The translations under genes and the position numbers were made by a program. A stretch of 64,000 bases of DNA from Omphiscola glabra (lineage: Eukaryota; Mollusca; Gastropoda; Lymnaeidae), in assembly GCA_964017045.1 (NCBI GenBank), contig OZ024794.1:34131682-34195681 (forward strand). Direction: 5' to 3'. Of this stretch, positions 8,344 to 19,966 are shown one piece after another (position 1 is the first letter of the stretch; each line of letters begins with the position of its first letter). A model generated the notes under the pieces. The model was not told the DNA's origin, did not search any database, and worked only from the letters and a program-made list of their open reading frames with translations.

Positions 8344-11300
8344 CTGTAGGAGGAGAAAATAAATTCGAGAAATTTAAAGAACATTCGAGCAATGAATAGA
8401 AATTAAAGGTACACAAAATATGTGAAGGCCTAGTGTGTATCAACCAAACGCTATTTTCGTTGAACAGAAAAGGAGGATAATCATATCCTTGATTATAAAA
8501 ATGGAAAGGGGGGGGGAGTACTTCGCTCTTAGAAAGTTATAACTTTGGGACTAAGTTTGTGACTACATTGATAGATGATTTTGTACTATGTTGGAAATCG
8601 GAAGTGCAAGTTGATTGAATGGTGGAGACATCAATAACTTCAATCAAAAGTCCGGACAGTTTAAATACGTGTTGTTGGTAAAACCGAAAAGCAGGGGCGG
8701 TTTTAGGTTTGGGTGATATAGGCGGCTGCCTAGAGAGGGGCAAAAAAAATAATACAGATCAGTCTGATAAGATTTCGATGGAGTCTGTGATGAAGTTCCT
8801 GATGTTGCGATACGTGACGCAGAAATAATTTGACAGTTTATTTTTGGTAAGCCATATTTGGGTACCGTAATTCATTCTGTTAATGGTCGAATTTTACAGT
8901 TTTCATGTCACAGTGAATTTATTTGAATTGGGTCTGACATTGACATAAAAAGAAAGATAAACTTTTGTTTTCAAAGATTGCATGGGTCCTTACTGTATCA
9001 TCCCAGCCTAGCTGATCTGTACCTCACCCTGTTTACTGTATCATCCCAGCCTAGCTTATCTGTACCTCACCCCGTTGTTTCACCAACCCGAATTCACCGT
9101 CTCTAGCTACACAATCATTAGTCGGAGTCTTACCAGGGCGACTGCATCACTCACCATCCCTTCCCCAGCGGACTGAACGAATGGTGAGCTCAAAATGCAC
9201 CAACGATGAGACGGCTGACACCAGTTTGGACACTTACTTTACAAAAGTCAGCCCCGAGCCGCCACGGCTGCAGCTCAAAGTACACCGTGAAGGAGTCGAC
9301 CATCGTGACGAATCCCAAATCTGCCAGAGAGATGCTCATGATCTGATCGTTGCAGACGAGAAAAAACATACAATTATATAAGGCGGGCTTTCAATACGAG
9401 AAAAAAAGAGAAAGAGAAAAGGAAAGAGTGGAAGACCTAAGAATACATGGAGACGCGAGCTAGAGGCAGACACGCAAAATATGGGATACACCTGGAAGCA
9501 ATTGGAAAGGAAAGCACAGGACCGGGATGAGTGGAAAATTCTTATGGGCGGCCTATGCCCCAGACAGGGTAAAAGGGCATAAGTAAGTAAGTAAGTAAGT
9601 AAGTTGCAATACGAAGCATGCAATATCGATCATAAACTTAAACGATCGGCAGCCAACTGCTGAGGAGCACACTGATTTCACAAACCAGACTCTTTGAGTT
9701 ATGATTTTTTTTTTTTTAAAAATAACGACTGATCTATTTGCCAAATGCCCTTTAAAGAAATATGGAGCTGGATTTACCCGCGGTGGTTTATAACACTAAA
9801 TAGAGATTATAATTTTTTCCCCTTTTAAATTTATACCAGGACATTAAAATTCTCGGATTGCATGGGTTTCCAAAAATAAACAATTATTTATGTTTTTTGG
9901 CGAGATGTATTCTGACTGTAACGCGCTCTATTGAATATAAATATATTTTCGTGATGCAAATTTGGATGAAGTTTCTATTTTTAAATCTTTTATATATGAA
10001 TGCCTGGATATTAGATGTACTCAATCTTGTGATAAACTAATCCATTTTTTTTATTTTGTAGTCTTTAACTGTACTGGTGGCATGTCACGAAGAACCAGGA
10101 CAAAATTTAAAAAAAAAAAAAAAAGTACTGTACTAGTTAAAAGCATCTGTTATCATAACCTAGACTAACCCCTTTCGTGAACTAAACTAGTCTAACTCTG
10201 GTCTAGAATTATTTTGTTTTTCTAAAACACACTGACTGATCTCATTTGTTAAAACATGTTAACTCATATGACCACTGTTAAGACTTGCCAGTTCTAAAAC
10301 AAAAGTGCGTCTATTGATATTCTGGTTAGTTCTGAGGTTTTTTCCCCCCCACAAAAAAGTAAGACAAGAATACATCTTTTAAACAAGACACTAAGTAGTA
10401 AACTTGAGACGCTAACGACGGATGTTGAACAGGACATTGTTTACTCTTAGAGATTGATTCTCGTCCACTTTCCGGACAGGACTTTGTCGACCTCCCCATT
10501 AGGCATAGGAAGCAGATTTTTTGCCTTCTTTTAGCTCTTACGCCATAAAGGTGCACGAGTATGTAAGTCAGTGGACTAATTTTTTTCCTCCAATGAGCAT
10601 GTGGCACATCCGATGTACTAAACACGTTTTCCCTTAAGGTACATTGGATTGAGTGAGTGCTTAAATGAATGTTCACGCCAAATTTTCAGTTTACATAGAG
10701 GCATAGTGTTTACATTCTTAACAAAAAGAATAGCAACACTATGTCCTCGATGTGTTGTAGTTATGTGAATTACAGAACTGTAGGGTACTGTTATAAAAAT
10801 AAGTCTCAAAGTTTTAATTTCCTTTTCGAGAGAGTCGGGGATTTCAATGACGACACTTGCATCGTTTCAGAAGGTAAACACGTCGTTTCAGAACATAGTT
10901 ATTGAATTATTTCAAAAAAAAAAATACGTCATTTAATGATCGGAAGACTACAACCGGGACAAGGGAGACGATAGCAGTTCGAAAGTTCTATTTTTTTTAC
11001 ATTTTCAACTCCAAGTTGAGCTTATGGCGTTAACAATATCTTTCCACGTCTTCTGGTCTCTCGCAATTGTCTCTAACCCTTTCCGAACTGGTGTTATTTC
11101 CTCGCAAACATCACTACGCCAGGTGGTTGTGAGTCTCCTCCGTCCTCTTGACCCTTGGACGGTTCCGTACCAGTGCTTGTTTAGTTATATTTGGCACCGC
11201 ATTTTTTATCGTATTATCAATCCCATCTCCACCTCCTTGGCCGAATTTCTAGCTCCACTGGGATTTGTTCCCACATCTCGATCACTGTGGTTTTGCTGCT

Positions 11301-13878
11301 CATTATAATTACATGCCAGAGTTGATCACGTTGAGACGCTTAAAGTAGGTCAAGGTCGTTTTAAGTCTGTTTCACACTCGTCAAATCCTTATTACAGACT
11401 TGTTTACTCTTACGATTTTGGCGTACAATGTACGATTTTTAGGCGTAGACATTATATATACTATATGTTCATTTTTTTACTATTAAGATAATATATTGAA
11501 CGATTTTGTGTTGATATTGTACGATTTTAAGAGTTTGAGGGTAAACAGGTCTGTTATGAACAGGAAGCACCGTCAGAAAACAGAAAAGGATATCATTTTT
11601 TGCCCCGCTGTATTCTTCTATTCACTTTAACATTATGGCTCTAATAACTTTGCAAAAATATACAATTCTTAAGACAGAACATAATTTTAAATCTCGATTT
11701 GCTGATTTTAATTTTTATAAACACCGACTACATTAAATTCTGTTAATTCGTGAGTGTCTGTTTATCACATACAGTAGATCGGATTATTTGATCAACATAC
11801 ATAGTAATAACGGCGTATTATAACCATGCTGAAAAAAATGGTACCATGTTATCAAAACACACACTTAGAGTTTAGAGACAATACTTGAGAGGTCTTGCTT
11901 TGAGACAATGCTTGGGGTGTCTTGTTTAGAGACACTACTTGAGAGGTCTTGTTTAGAGATAATTCTTGAGAAGTCTTGTTTTGAGACAATAATAGCGATG
12001 TCTTTGTTTAGAGACACAATATTAGAGATGTCTTGTTTAGAGACACTACTTGAGATGACTTGTGTTTAAATTGGTCTAGTTGTAACGTGTTGTTTTGGCT
12101 AGACTGTTTATTTATTTATGTGCTGAAACTTAATAAATACAATGTAATAAACAAAAATCAATTTATTTGGATCAATAAAAGAATCGTTTTTCGTATCTTT
12201 CCATGATATCTGCACACACATAGAGTATAGATACGAATGACGTATCGTGCCATCAATGCAGGGGTTGGGGGGGGGGGGGATTAGACGTGTCATGTAATGT
12301 TAGTAATTCATCCCACCTCTGTGTTTAAATTCGATTCAAAGATACGCCCCCGGGCTGAGACGCCCTTGTTTAATCTGTCGCAGAAACCGATCACAACAGA
12401 TCAGCGTCGGGTTTACAAGTCGCGGTAAACAAGTCTCACTGAGGCCGCCGACTGTGTCCCGATTGTTTGAAATGCCCTGTTGGCAACAGTTGTTCAGGGG
12501 GTGCATTTTAATCAAGAAAAAAAGAAACCCTCAAATTCAGTGGCGTGGCTAGGGTGAGTGCCGCCCATGGCTAGGGTGATGCCGCCCATGGCTAGGTTGA
12601 GTGCCACCCATGGCTAGGGTGGGTGCCGCCCATGGCTAGGGTGGGTGCCGCCCATGGCTAGATTGAGTGCCGCCCATGACTAGAGTGAGTGCCGCCCTTG
12701 GCTAGGGTGAGTTCCGCCCATGGCTAGGTTGAGTGCCGCCCATGACTAGGGTGAGTGCCGCCCATGGCTAGGTTGAGTGCCGCCCGTGGCTAGGGTGAGT
12801 GCCGCACTTGGCTAGGGTGAGTGCCGCCCATGGCTAGGTTGAGTGCCAACCATGACTAGGGTGAGTGCCGCCCATGGCTAGAGTGAGTGCTGCACATGGC
12901 TAGGGTGAGTGCCGCACATGGCTAGGGTGAGTGCCGCACTTGGCTAGGGTGAGTGCCGCCCATGGCTAGTTTGAGTGCCGCCCACGGCTAGGTTGAGTGC
13001 CGCCCATGACTATTGTTAGTGCCGCCCTTGGCTAGGGTGAGTGCCGCCCATGGCTAGGGTGAGTGCCGCCCATGGTTAGGGTGGGTGCCGCCCATTGCTA
13101 GATTGAAAACCGCCCATAGCTAGGGTGAGTGCCGACCTTGGCTAGAGTTAGTGCCGCACTTGGCTAGGGTGAGTGCCGCCTGGGGTGGCTCAAAATTTTA
13201 GGCGCATCTCCCAAAATGGCCGAAAATGCTGCCCCTCTATATGTAGAAAAAAAGTGTTACTCGGGGCGGGACACCACTACAACTGCAACCCCATCCGCAA
13301 GTCTTCCTACGCCAGTGCACAATTTATATTTTAAAAAAATAATTTAACTGTAAGTCGCAATCGTAAACAGCAGATTAGGATCTTATTTAAGGTTCCCGGT
13401 TTATTTAAGTTCAATGCAAAGACGCCGAGAGTGTTCCAGCAGCATTTAATTAAAAACATTTTAAATGATTCAATTTTTTGTCTGGAAGACCCAGTGTTAT
13501 TTCATCCAAGGTTTGTTCAATTCTTGTTTAGACCAATTTCACGGCCATGCTCATGATCATTTCAGACAACCGACGAGATAATGATCGGCAAATACTCTAT
13601 ACATACATGTGATGTCATGGGGGACAAAATTAGAACACCAACACTGCACAAAAACATTTTGGGCTCGGATGTTAATCACTTATTCTTACAGTCACTGAAC
13701 AATAATGAACTGAGCAAAACTATAAAACTTTGATTGAACGATCAAACCCTATATACACTCATTTCGACGGACGCTCTTACATACACGCATACATATTCAT
13801 TTTCCCCTACGCATTTGATCTATCAAATCTATTCAGTGCAGTAATATTTATTTATTTTTAAAGTGTTTTTGTCTGTGT

Positions 13879-13923
<45 letters not shown>

Positions 13924-15446
13924 GGGTGGGGGGGGGGTGCGTGTGTGGGTGTAAAAAGAGGATAGAGAGGGGTGTTATTCGCCTATTACTATCTCATTCA
14001 TTTACAAAAAATAACATTAAAGAGGTACTCCAAAATTTTTCTGAATTCTGAAAAAAAAACCCCGCTGATTAAGTATTTTAAGGAAGAAAATCAGTGAGAA
14101 AAAAAAAGTTCACTGAAATATCTTAGTCTAAGTCTCACTCTAAGTAAGGTCTCCCATTAATACTGAGCTCTAAACTCCACAGTGGATAAAATCAAGGAAC
14201 AACATCCACTGTGGTGGCAGGTTAACTTAAAAGGCAGCAACCACTCACATCATTAGACGTGGAGTTTGAGATTATCTATCATAATAAAATTGGATATTGA
14301 ATTACAAGTGCACGGATTTCAAAATAAATAAGCATCAGATCTGACTCTTGCCATTTACTTTTTTTCTTTTTTTTTTTTTAATTCGGTTTTAAATTTTGAG
14401 AGACTATTTAAGCAAATGTATAGATCGCTTTTTTTAGTGTGTGTTTTTTTTTTTTTTTTAGAAAAGCATCAAATTTTACGCTTCTCACTAATGGGAACAA
14501 GATAATTGTGCAATTCAAATTTTTGTTTCATCTAATAATATTTTATTTGTAGGCTCAATAGAGTCAGATTACATTAATTAGACTACGTCATAAAAACACA
14601 CATTTTCTGCTTCATGGTTTATGCAATAAAATATTGCACCTTAAATTTTTAAAAGATTTTTTTGTTGTGATTTTCAAAAATTATAATTAAAAATTGGGAG
14701 ACACTACGAGCATGTCTAAGAGGAACATTGAATTTGGTACAGTCCATCCGGCCTCCAGAGCCGGCCGAGAACTTCAAACCTGCCAATCCTTGACTAGATT
14801 CTCAAGAAAACCACCCCATCGTCACCTTGATAACAACATAAATTTACTTATACGAGTAGACAACTGCAACAACGCCTGTCGTTACACCACTCACCTGCGA
14901 ATACAGGTAATGGAACCGAAGTCTCCGAGAGCTGCAGAGCAGCACGAACAGCAGCAGGTTGAAGAAGATGCCGACGGCGCACAGGAAGATCCCCACGTGG
15001 GCACTGGTCATGAAGCCCCGCTCGTAGGTGCTCGGCACGAACATCCACGGGGTGTTGTTGTTGTTGCTGCTGCTGTCGATGTCCACGGTCAGCTCAAAGT
15101 CCGGCTCTTTCACCTGGTACCGTATGAACCCGGAACCCGTGGAGTCGTTGGCGTGATCGCCGTAGTCTCCCGCGTGAGGATCACTGCGCTGGAAGGTGGT
15201 TCCGTTCAACACGAGAGCCCCCAGGGTGCGTACGACAGCGTCGGCTGTGGGTCCGCCGCTGAAGGCACTGTTTTTGGCCGCCGCGTTGGTGTCCATCTGA
15301 CTAATAATGTTCAAGAGTTGGTCGTCACTACCGGTGTAGACGTCATTAAAGCCGCCGAGCGCTGGGCTGCTGCGCAACATCCGGTGACGAATCAAAAATG
15401 GTGGTATACTCTGACCAGCGTCAACATTTCCTCTCATGATGGAGAC
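7285..15446 (-). CDS. class A GPCR gene, aminergic-like (three exons, 5' end incomplete)
   Basis: Exons 15446-14895, 9342-9238 and 8343-7285 join in frame at two phase-0 introns with GT-AG borders (donors GTGAGT and GTAAGT, pyrimidine-rich acceptors), giving about 571 codons. The order is a long N-terminal ectodomain of about 140 residues with NGT and NDS glycosylation sites, then TM1 with N1.50, TM2 with LAD (D2.50), W in the first outer loop, C3.25, W3.28, D3.32, D-R-V at the end of TM3, W in TM4, a C in outer loop 2, P5.50, a loop of about 70 residues, TM6 and TM7, and a Ser/Thr-rich tail. It should act at the plasma membrane through G proteins. D3.32 and W3.28 suggest a biogenic-amine-like pocket, but the TM6 Trp switch is absent and the NPxxY motif reads RPxxF, so ligand and signalling are unknown. 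The first exon opens behind an acceptor, so upstream exons should exist. Confidence 0.85.
8694..8750 (+). mobile_element. solo hAT-like terminus
   Basis: CAGGGGCGGTTTTAGG followed by ATAGGCGGCTGCCTAGAG and an A run matches a widespread hAT terminus pattern (CAGGGGCGG... with GGCGGC-rich inner part). No partner terminus was found nearby. Confidence 0.4.
8991..9076. repeat. 43-bp tandem duplication
   Basis: Two adjacent copies of TACTGTATCATCCCAGCCTA followed by GCTNATCTGTACCTCACCC, with three differences. Confidence 0.8.
9238..9342 (-). CDS. GPCR exon: TM2 and start of TM3
   Basis: A 105-bp, 35-codon exon too short to appear as a stand-alone open frame. It follows the acceptor CAACGATCAG and ends at TGTAAA before donor GTAAGT. 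It encodes IMSISLADLGFVTM..., the outer-loop QPWRLG motif and the conserved disulfide Cys (ADFCK). Both ends are phase 0 and it joins the flanking exons without changing frame, which is the strongest evidence that the three exons are one gene. Confidence 0.85.
9400..9605 (+). mobile_element. 5'-truncated LINE tail with (TAAG)n and TSD
   Basis: From about 9418 the plus strand encodes the C-terminus of a non-LTR retrotransposon protein: GRPKNTWRRELEAD, then a WKQLERKAQDRDEW motif and GGLCPRQGKRA before a stop at 9580-9582. The GRPxxTWRRxLE and QDRxxW motifs are typical of the last residues of many LINE polyproteins. The stop overlaps a (TAAG)6 tail. CAATACGA flanks both sides (9392-9399 and 9606-9613), giving a target duplication of at least 8 bp and defining the insertion. 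Confidence 0.8.
11017..11290 (-). pseudogene. degenerate LINE C-terminal fragment
   Basis: Minus-strand translation shows RRLTTTWRSDVCEEI followed by an ARDQKTWKDIVNAI segment, resembling the TWRRxLE...AQDRxxWK ending of LINE proteins seen at 9418-9582. Upstream the frame shifts, but an ITKQAL-like block is visible. Several stops. The plus-strand 94-codon frame here is its shadow. Confidence 0.5.
11868..12070. repeat. degenerate tandem repeat of about 27-30 bp
   Basis: Seven copies of GAGACAMTACTTGAGAGGTC followed by TTGTTTA, with growing divergence to the right. Confidence 0.8.
12060..12187 (+). repeat. LINE/SINE-type 3' tail, copy B
   Basis: Contains CTTGTGTTTAAA, ATTTATTTATGTGCTGAAA and CAATTTATTTGGATCAATAA in the same order as copies at 1-205 and 36368-36512. 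It ends in AAGAATCG rather than the TTATC repeats. Confidence 0.55.
12538..13317 (+). mobile_element. hAT-like MITE expanded by an internal minisatellite
   Basis: Begins CAGTGGCGTGGCTAGGGTGA and ends TTCCTACGCCAGTG, imperfect inverted termini of the hAT type. Flanks CTCAAATT (12530-12537) and CACAATTT (13318-13325) agree at 6 of 8 positions. The right part (GGGTGGCTCAAAATTTTAGG ... GGCCGAAAATGCTGCCCCTC) is also found in the copy ending at 40618. The left terminus has become the repeat unit of the array at 12546-13185. Confidence 0.75.
12546..13185. repeat. 22-bp minisatellite
   Basis: About 29 copies of GGCTAGGGTGAGTGCCGCCC plus AT. The unit is the sequence next to the left terminus of the enclosing MITE, so the array arose by tandem amplification of transposon sequence. 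Variants (GGTTGAGT, GCACTTGG, GACTAGGG) are scattered, which suggests several rounds of expansion. Confidence 0.9.
13318..14894. other. intronic stretch with long T runs
   Basis: T run of about 41 bases near 13880-13921 followed by a G run, and more T runs near 14360-14460. No coding or transposon signature was recognised. Confidence 0.5.
14895..15446 (-). CDS. GPCR exon: N-terminal ectodomain and TM1
   Basis: 184 codons. The exon follows the acceptor CTGTTGTTCAG (AG at 15447-15448) and ends at CTGTATTCGCAG followed by donor GTGAGT. A methionine codon at 15437-15435 could start translation, but the frame is open to the acceptor and no signal peptide follows it, so an upstream exon is more likely. 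The ectodomain is polar, with an Asn run and NGT/NDS sites. TM1 is at about residues 150-172 (HVGIFLCAVGIFFNLLLFVLL), followed by a basic SSRRLRFHYLY turn. Confidence 0.8.
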
Positions 15447-16689
15447 CTGAACAACAGCATAGAGAAGAAAAATTTGAGTTAGGATATATAGGAATACACG
15501 TTAAAATGGTGTTTAAGCCTGACCTTTTTTTTTAGACACACTGGGGTCTGAATACTGATAAATTACCGTAAAACTTTTAACTGTACCGAAAAACCCTTTA
15601 CTTTACAGTTAAAACGTAACCTACAGTAAAACTCGTTACTTTGCTGTGGTAAGGTTAAATTACCGACACATGCCTTCCTTTACCGTTGAACACGATACGT
15701 GATTGTACATTTTGTAAAGACTCATTTAACAAAAATCACTACTACTATATGTTTTTTACAATACCATGATATATTTCTCATCAATCAGCCTGGTCTAAAT
15801 AAATGGGGCGTCTCAACAAAAAAATGCTCCCCTCACTGACCAAAAAGCGTCCCTACACGATCTATCCTGAGACTGGCAAACGTTACTAATTTTTAAAAAA
15901 ATAATAAAATACAAAGAGAAGTATAACGCCGAGATCTTAATCGGAGAGATTAATTAAATTTGAGTAAGTCCTTCAAACATTGAAACACGGTTGTCTGACT
16001 TGAGTCTTTGCGTGAAAGATTTGGCATCAACTAGGGCTTTAAACATTTAAACACAACTGTTTGGAATGAGCACGTTTATAAATTCACACTTTTTTCCATT
16101 CATCATTTCTGAAATCTTCAGAACCGCAGCACACAGATCCTGCCACCGACACATGATGGTTTTACTAGAAAGAAAGCACACACAAAATCGTATTTTCTCC
16201 CTGGTTCCAGGCTTACCTTTCGAGATGTGCAAAGCTTTCAGGTAAACTTAAGGTTTACCCATCAGTTTTGAGAACCCTTCATACTTAAAAAAAAACAACT
16301 TTCATTGGCCTTTAAGGGGTTAAAAAGAGTAACAAAATAGGCCACAGGTACAATTTCGGTTGATACAGTTAATGGAGAACTTCAATGTATCCCTCCGCTA
16401 CAAAGACATAACTATTCGTTTTTGTTCTATATTAGCTATTGTTTCTCGTGCTGCATGTGAGGCTAGTATTTGAATAATGTGCTCTACTTTTGATGATAAA
16501 GTAGTTCCTTTACATGACAAAATACGATGAAAACCAGTTAGATGACGAAATGTGGTATAGAACCGAAACCAATATGCGAAACCATCGTTTACCCGCTGGT
16601 CGTTTAAACGGTATCACCGTGCGGTTAATAAAACAGATTTTGAGACCGTAATACGACATGATCCGATCTAAGTCAGACAGCCACCTTAA
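15447..16689. other. no recognised feature upstream of the GPCR exon
   Basis: AT-rich. A GTAAAACTCGTTAC/TTACAGTTAAAACGTAAC-type short repeat is visible at about 15565-15660. No splice-flanked exon could be defined here. Confidence 0.4.
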
Positions 16690-16910
16690 TTTCTCTACAA
16701 CTGTGATCCCCGGCCCATGCTCAGGCTCAGTGATCTCCGGCCCAGACTCAGGGGTCTATCATAGGCCTTGTCACAGTGGTCCCCGCCCCTTGCTTAGTTA
16801 GTCTCAGTGATCCCCCGGCCCAGGCTGAGGGGTCTAGCCATACGCCTTGTCACAGTGGTCCCCGCCACTTGCTTAGTTAGTCCCAGTAATTCTCACCCCA
16901 AGCCCAGTGG
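16690..16910. repeat. 78-bp tandem duplication
   Basis: GGGGTCTATCATAGGCCTTG at 16751 and GGGGTCTAGCCATACGCCTT at 16829 start two copies 78 bp apart, each containing TGTCACAGTGGTCCCCGCC and TTGCTTAGTTAGTC. A partial third copy lies upstream. Confidence 0.8.
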
Positions 16911-17141
16911 TCCAAAGCCGTTATACGATCTCATCAGTCATTTAGGTACGCTATTTTAAGAACCTCTAATTCGTAGAGTAAAAGTTAAAAATGAAAAATG
17001 AAACACATTTTCTACAACTAGAATAAGTAATTACAGTGTCCCATAATTAATGCTTTGAACAGTGGAGTGTCCAGGGTTATGGACACGTGGATCGGTCTTT
17101 CACTTTCCTGGCACTAGTTAACGAAAACTGGCAGTCATGAA

Positions 17142-17328
17142 CAATGTTCCCTCTAAGGTTTGCTGGTTCGTGTGCAAAATCATAAAGTTGTGTGCAAAGC
17201 TTTACTTTGCAGAGTGCAGCGTATCTGTTCGAATGTATTTTTGTAAAAATTTGCTGCGCAGATGCTCAAAACTGCTGCGCGGCATCTGTGAGGTAGCCGC
17301 GCAGCCGCGCAGCTTAAAGGGAACATTG
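17142..17328. mobile_element. hAT MITE with perfect 8-bp TSD
   Basis: Termini CAATGTTCCCTCTAAG and CTTAAAGGGAACATTG are inverted copies. The 187-bp element is flanked by identical GTCATGAA at 17134-17141 and 17329-17336. The interior holds TGTGCAAA repeats and GCTGCGCGGC-type sequence. This terminus type is known from hAT families in several animals. Confidence 0.85.
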
Positions 17329-17604
17329 GTCATGAAGATTAACTATATAAATAACCGATATTGCACAATGACATAGTAAGAATTAAATCTCGAAACACCT
17401 TCGTAACTGTCTCTCTCCTTGACCGCCTGGACAGCTGTGGTTTTTTAGTCGGAAAGAGGGTCTGCCAGATGAGCCGGTATTCGGCGGGAGGGGGGTGGGG
17501 GTTGACGAGACTCATCTACCCGGGGTCCATGGAATCGTGTAACCGACTTATGATTTGTCACCGCCGGGCTCTGAGCTTTGGTCCATAGGAAAGGATGTCG
17601 AGTC

Positions 17605-17975
17605 CTGGCATCGCCGATGTTTGAGTTGTTGTCTCAGAGTATATACGTCATGTTCAGGTATCGCTGGGGTTTCAGGCCGCTGTCCACTAATATGTTTGTC
17701 ATCTCCTGGTATCGCCGAAGTTTGAGCTCCTGTATACAAAAAATGTTTTTCATCTCCTGGTATCACCGGAGTTTGAGCTCCTGTATACAAACAATGTTTG
17801 TCATCACCTGGTATCGCCGGAGTTTGAGCTCCTGTATACAAACAATGTTTGTCATCTCCTGGTATCGCCGGAGTTTGAGCAAGTGTATACAAACAATGTT
17901 TGTCATCTCCTGGTATCGCCGGAGTTTGAGCAACTGTATACAAACAATGTTTGGCAAGTCCCGGTATCGATAACT
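17605..17975. repeat. 51-bp minisatellite
   Basis: About seven copies of a 51-bp unit (CATCTCCTGGTATCGCCGGA onward, then GTTTGAGC and TATACAAACAATGTTTGT). The unit length is divisible by three and contains no stop in frames on both strands, so 131- and 165-codon frames appear. They encode only 17-residue repeats and are not counted as genes. Confidence 0.9.
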
Positions 17976-17984
17976 TAACACGAC

Positions 17985-18625
17985 ATCCACACAAAGTCAC
18001 CCGCTCACAGTCATCACCCACAGTCATCCACACACAGTTATCCACCCACAGTCATCCCATCCGCACACAGTCATCCACCCACAGTTATTTACCAGTCATT
18101 TACCACAGTCATCCAACCACAGTCACCCTACCACAGTCATCAAACCAAAGTCATCCACCCAGAGTCACCCGTCCACAGTCATCCACTAACAGTCATCCAC
18201 CTACAGTCATCCACCCAAAGACGTCCACCTACAGTCATCAAACCAAAGTCATCCACCCGAAGTCATACCCCCACAGTCTTCCACCCACAGTCATCCACCC
18301 ACAGTCTTCCACGCACAGTCATCCACCCACAGTCATTCACCCACAGTTGTCCACCCACAGTCATCCACACACAGTCATCCACACACAGCCATCCACTCAC
18401 AGTCATCCACCCACACATCCACCCACACATCCACCCACAAATCCACCCACATTCATCCACCCACACATCCACCCACACATCCACCCACACATCCACCCAC
18501 ACATCCACCCACACATCCACCCACACATCCACCCACACATCCACCCACAAACCACCCACATTTATCCACCCACATCCATCCACCCACACATCCAACCACA
18601 CATCCACCCACAGTCATCCACCCAC
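17985..18625. repeat. CACAGTCATCCAC / ACATCCACCCAC simple-sequence array
   Basis: A first part of variable CCACAGTCATCCACC units (14 bp) passes into a purer 12-bp ACATCCACCCAC array at about 18410-18550 and back. A 256-codon Thr/His/Pro-rich frame on the plus strand and Trp/Gly-rich frames on the minus strand are by-products. Confidence 0.9.
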
Positions 18626-19184
18626 AATCGTCCTCCCACATTCACCCCCCCTCTCATGTTTCCTTTGATGAACACAGTTGATTGCGGCACGATACATCCT
18701 TTTCAGTTGGACCACGTTTGATGTCAAGGTACATTGAAAGTATGACAATCAATAAACACATGGGATCAGTTTCCCCCTCCGCCTGTAATCAAAGATCTAT
18801 TCATCTTTAAATCGGTCGTATTGATGAATAATTAATTTCTTCTACGCGGGTTGTCGGGGTTTAATCAAACAATTGCAATACAAAAAATCAATTTCACACC
18901 CGTCAATATTTATTTGATCAATTTATAGCTTTCATTGAACTCAAGTTTTATTTGGGGGAACCGATGGAAAACAACGTAGCAACTGCCATTGAAAGATATT
19001 GAACTCTTTAAAATTCTAAGAACGATGTTTTATTTGTTTCAATTTTCAAAATAGCACAAAATGCAAATGCACTCATTTGAGATAACGTTATTCTCCCTTT
19101 TTCGCGCTCCCCCCCCTTTTTTTTTTTCCTTGCACCGTAACATGACAAATAAACGATAATACATCCGCCTAATCGAAAGGCTAA
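18626..19184. other. no recognised feature
   Basis: AT-rich sequence with C and T runs near 19100-19130. Confidence 0.4.
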
Positions 19185-19437
19185 AAACTTTTACACACAG
19201 AAAGGCTAACAACGTGCACACACATAAAGTCTAACAACGTGCACATACAGAAAGTCTAACAACGTGAACACGCAGAAAGTCTAACAACGTGCACACACAG
19301 AAAGTCTAACAACGTGCACCCACAGGAAGGCTAACAACGTGCACACACAGAAAGGCTAACAACGTGCACACACAGAAAGGCTAACAACGTGCACACGCAG
19401 AAAGGCTAACAACGCGCACACGCAGAAAGGCTAACTG
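19185..19437. repeat. 25-bp minisatellite
   Basis: Ten copies of AAAGKCTAACAACGTGCACA plus CACAG. Confidence 0.9.
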
Positions 19438-19966
19438 GAGCATTAAATAAAACAAAAATACCCCCCCCCCAAACCCAAACACACACTTAGATCAAATCCG
19501 CCGTAACAAGTGTAGCTCAAATGTTTGACAGGTTATACAAAATATGACAGGCAATAAGCACGTGGGATAACTCTGGATGAAACAGTTTACACAAAATATG
19601 ACAAACATACTTCTTTGGTAAAAAGAAATTATTTTTTTTTCATAACGAGCCAAGATCTTGTTAAAGAATAAAGTTGATCTGCAGCGACAATTAATTATTA
19701 CCCGCCAGTCCCACATGAGTGTCCAAGGGTCAAATAACATAACACGTTCATAATATTTAATTATTACAGAAGTTTGGCCAGGGGTTAAGCTAATATAAGG
19801 AGTACATAATCTTTGCTCTGAATCCATTAGAGTTTCGAGGGCGTCTAGTCATGAGCGTCCACGCCCCTCCGTCACTCGTGGGAGCCAGTCCCCGTCTGTC
19901 CCCCCCACCCCAAAAAAAAAACAAAAAAAACCATGGACTTTTTTTTCCTTCTTTTGGTCATTCTAG
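19438..19966. other. no recognised feature
   Basis: C and A runs near 19455 and 19905-19935. The 111-codon minus frame at 19492-19827 has no recognisable domain. Confidence 0.4.

Larger units (their letters stand above)
8344..9237 (-). other. GPCR intron of 894 bp
   Basis: Between the TM2 and TM3-TM7 exons. It contains a hAT-like terminus fragment (about 8694-8750) and a 43-bp direct duplication at 8991-9076 (core CATCCCAGCCTAGC). Confidence 0.75.
9343..14894 (-). other. GPCR intron of 5.5 kb carrying mobile debris
   Basis: Between the TM1 and TM2 exons. It holds a truncated LINE tail (9400-9605), a second LINE fragment (about 11017-11290), tandem repeats near 11868-12070, a retroposon tail, the MITE with minisatellite at 12538-13317 and a T run of about 41 bases near 13880-13921. 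The stretches 9614-11016, 11291-11867 and 13318-14894 show no recognisable feature. Confidence 0.7.

Noticed and set aside
14694..15482. 262-codon plus frame over the receptor's N-terminal exon
   Set aside because: It is the antisense of the exon and crosses both of its splice borders without any domain.
17951..18721. 256-codon His/Thr/Pro-rich frame resembling a mucin or proline-rich protein
   Set aside because: It is the reading of a CACAGTCATCCAC simple array; other frames are equally open.
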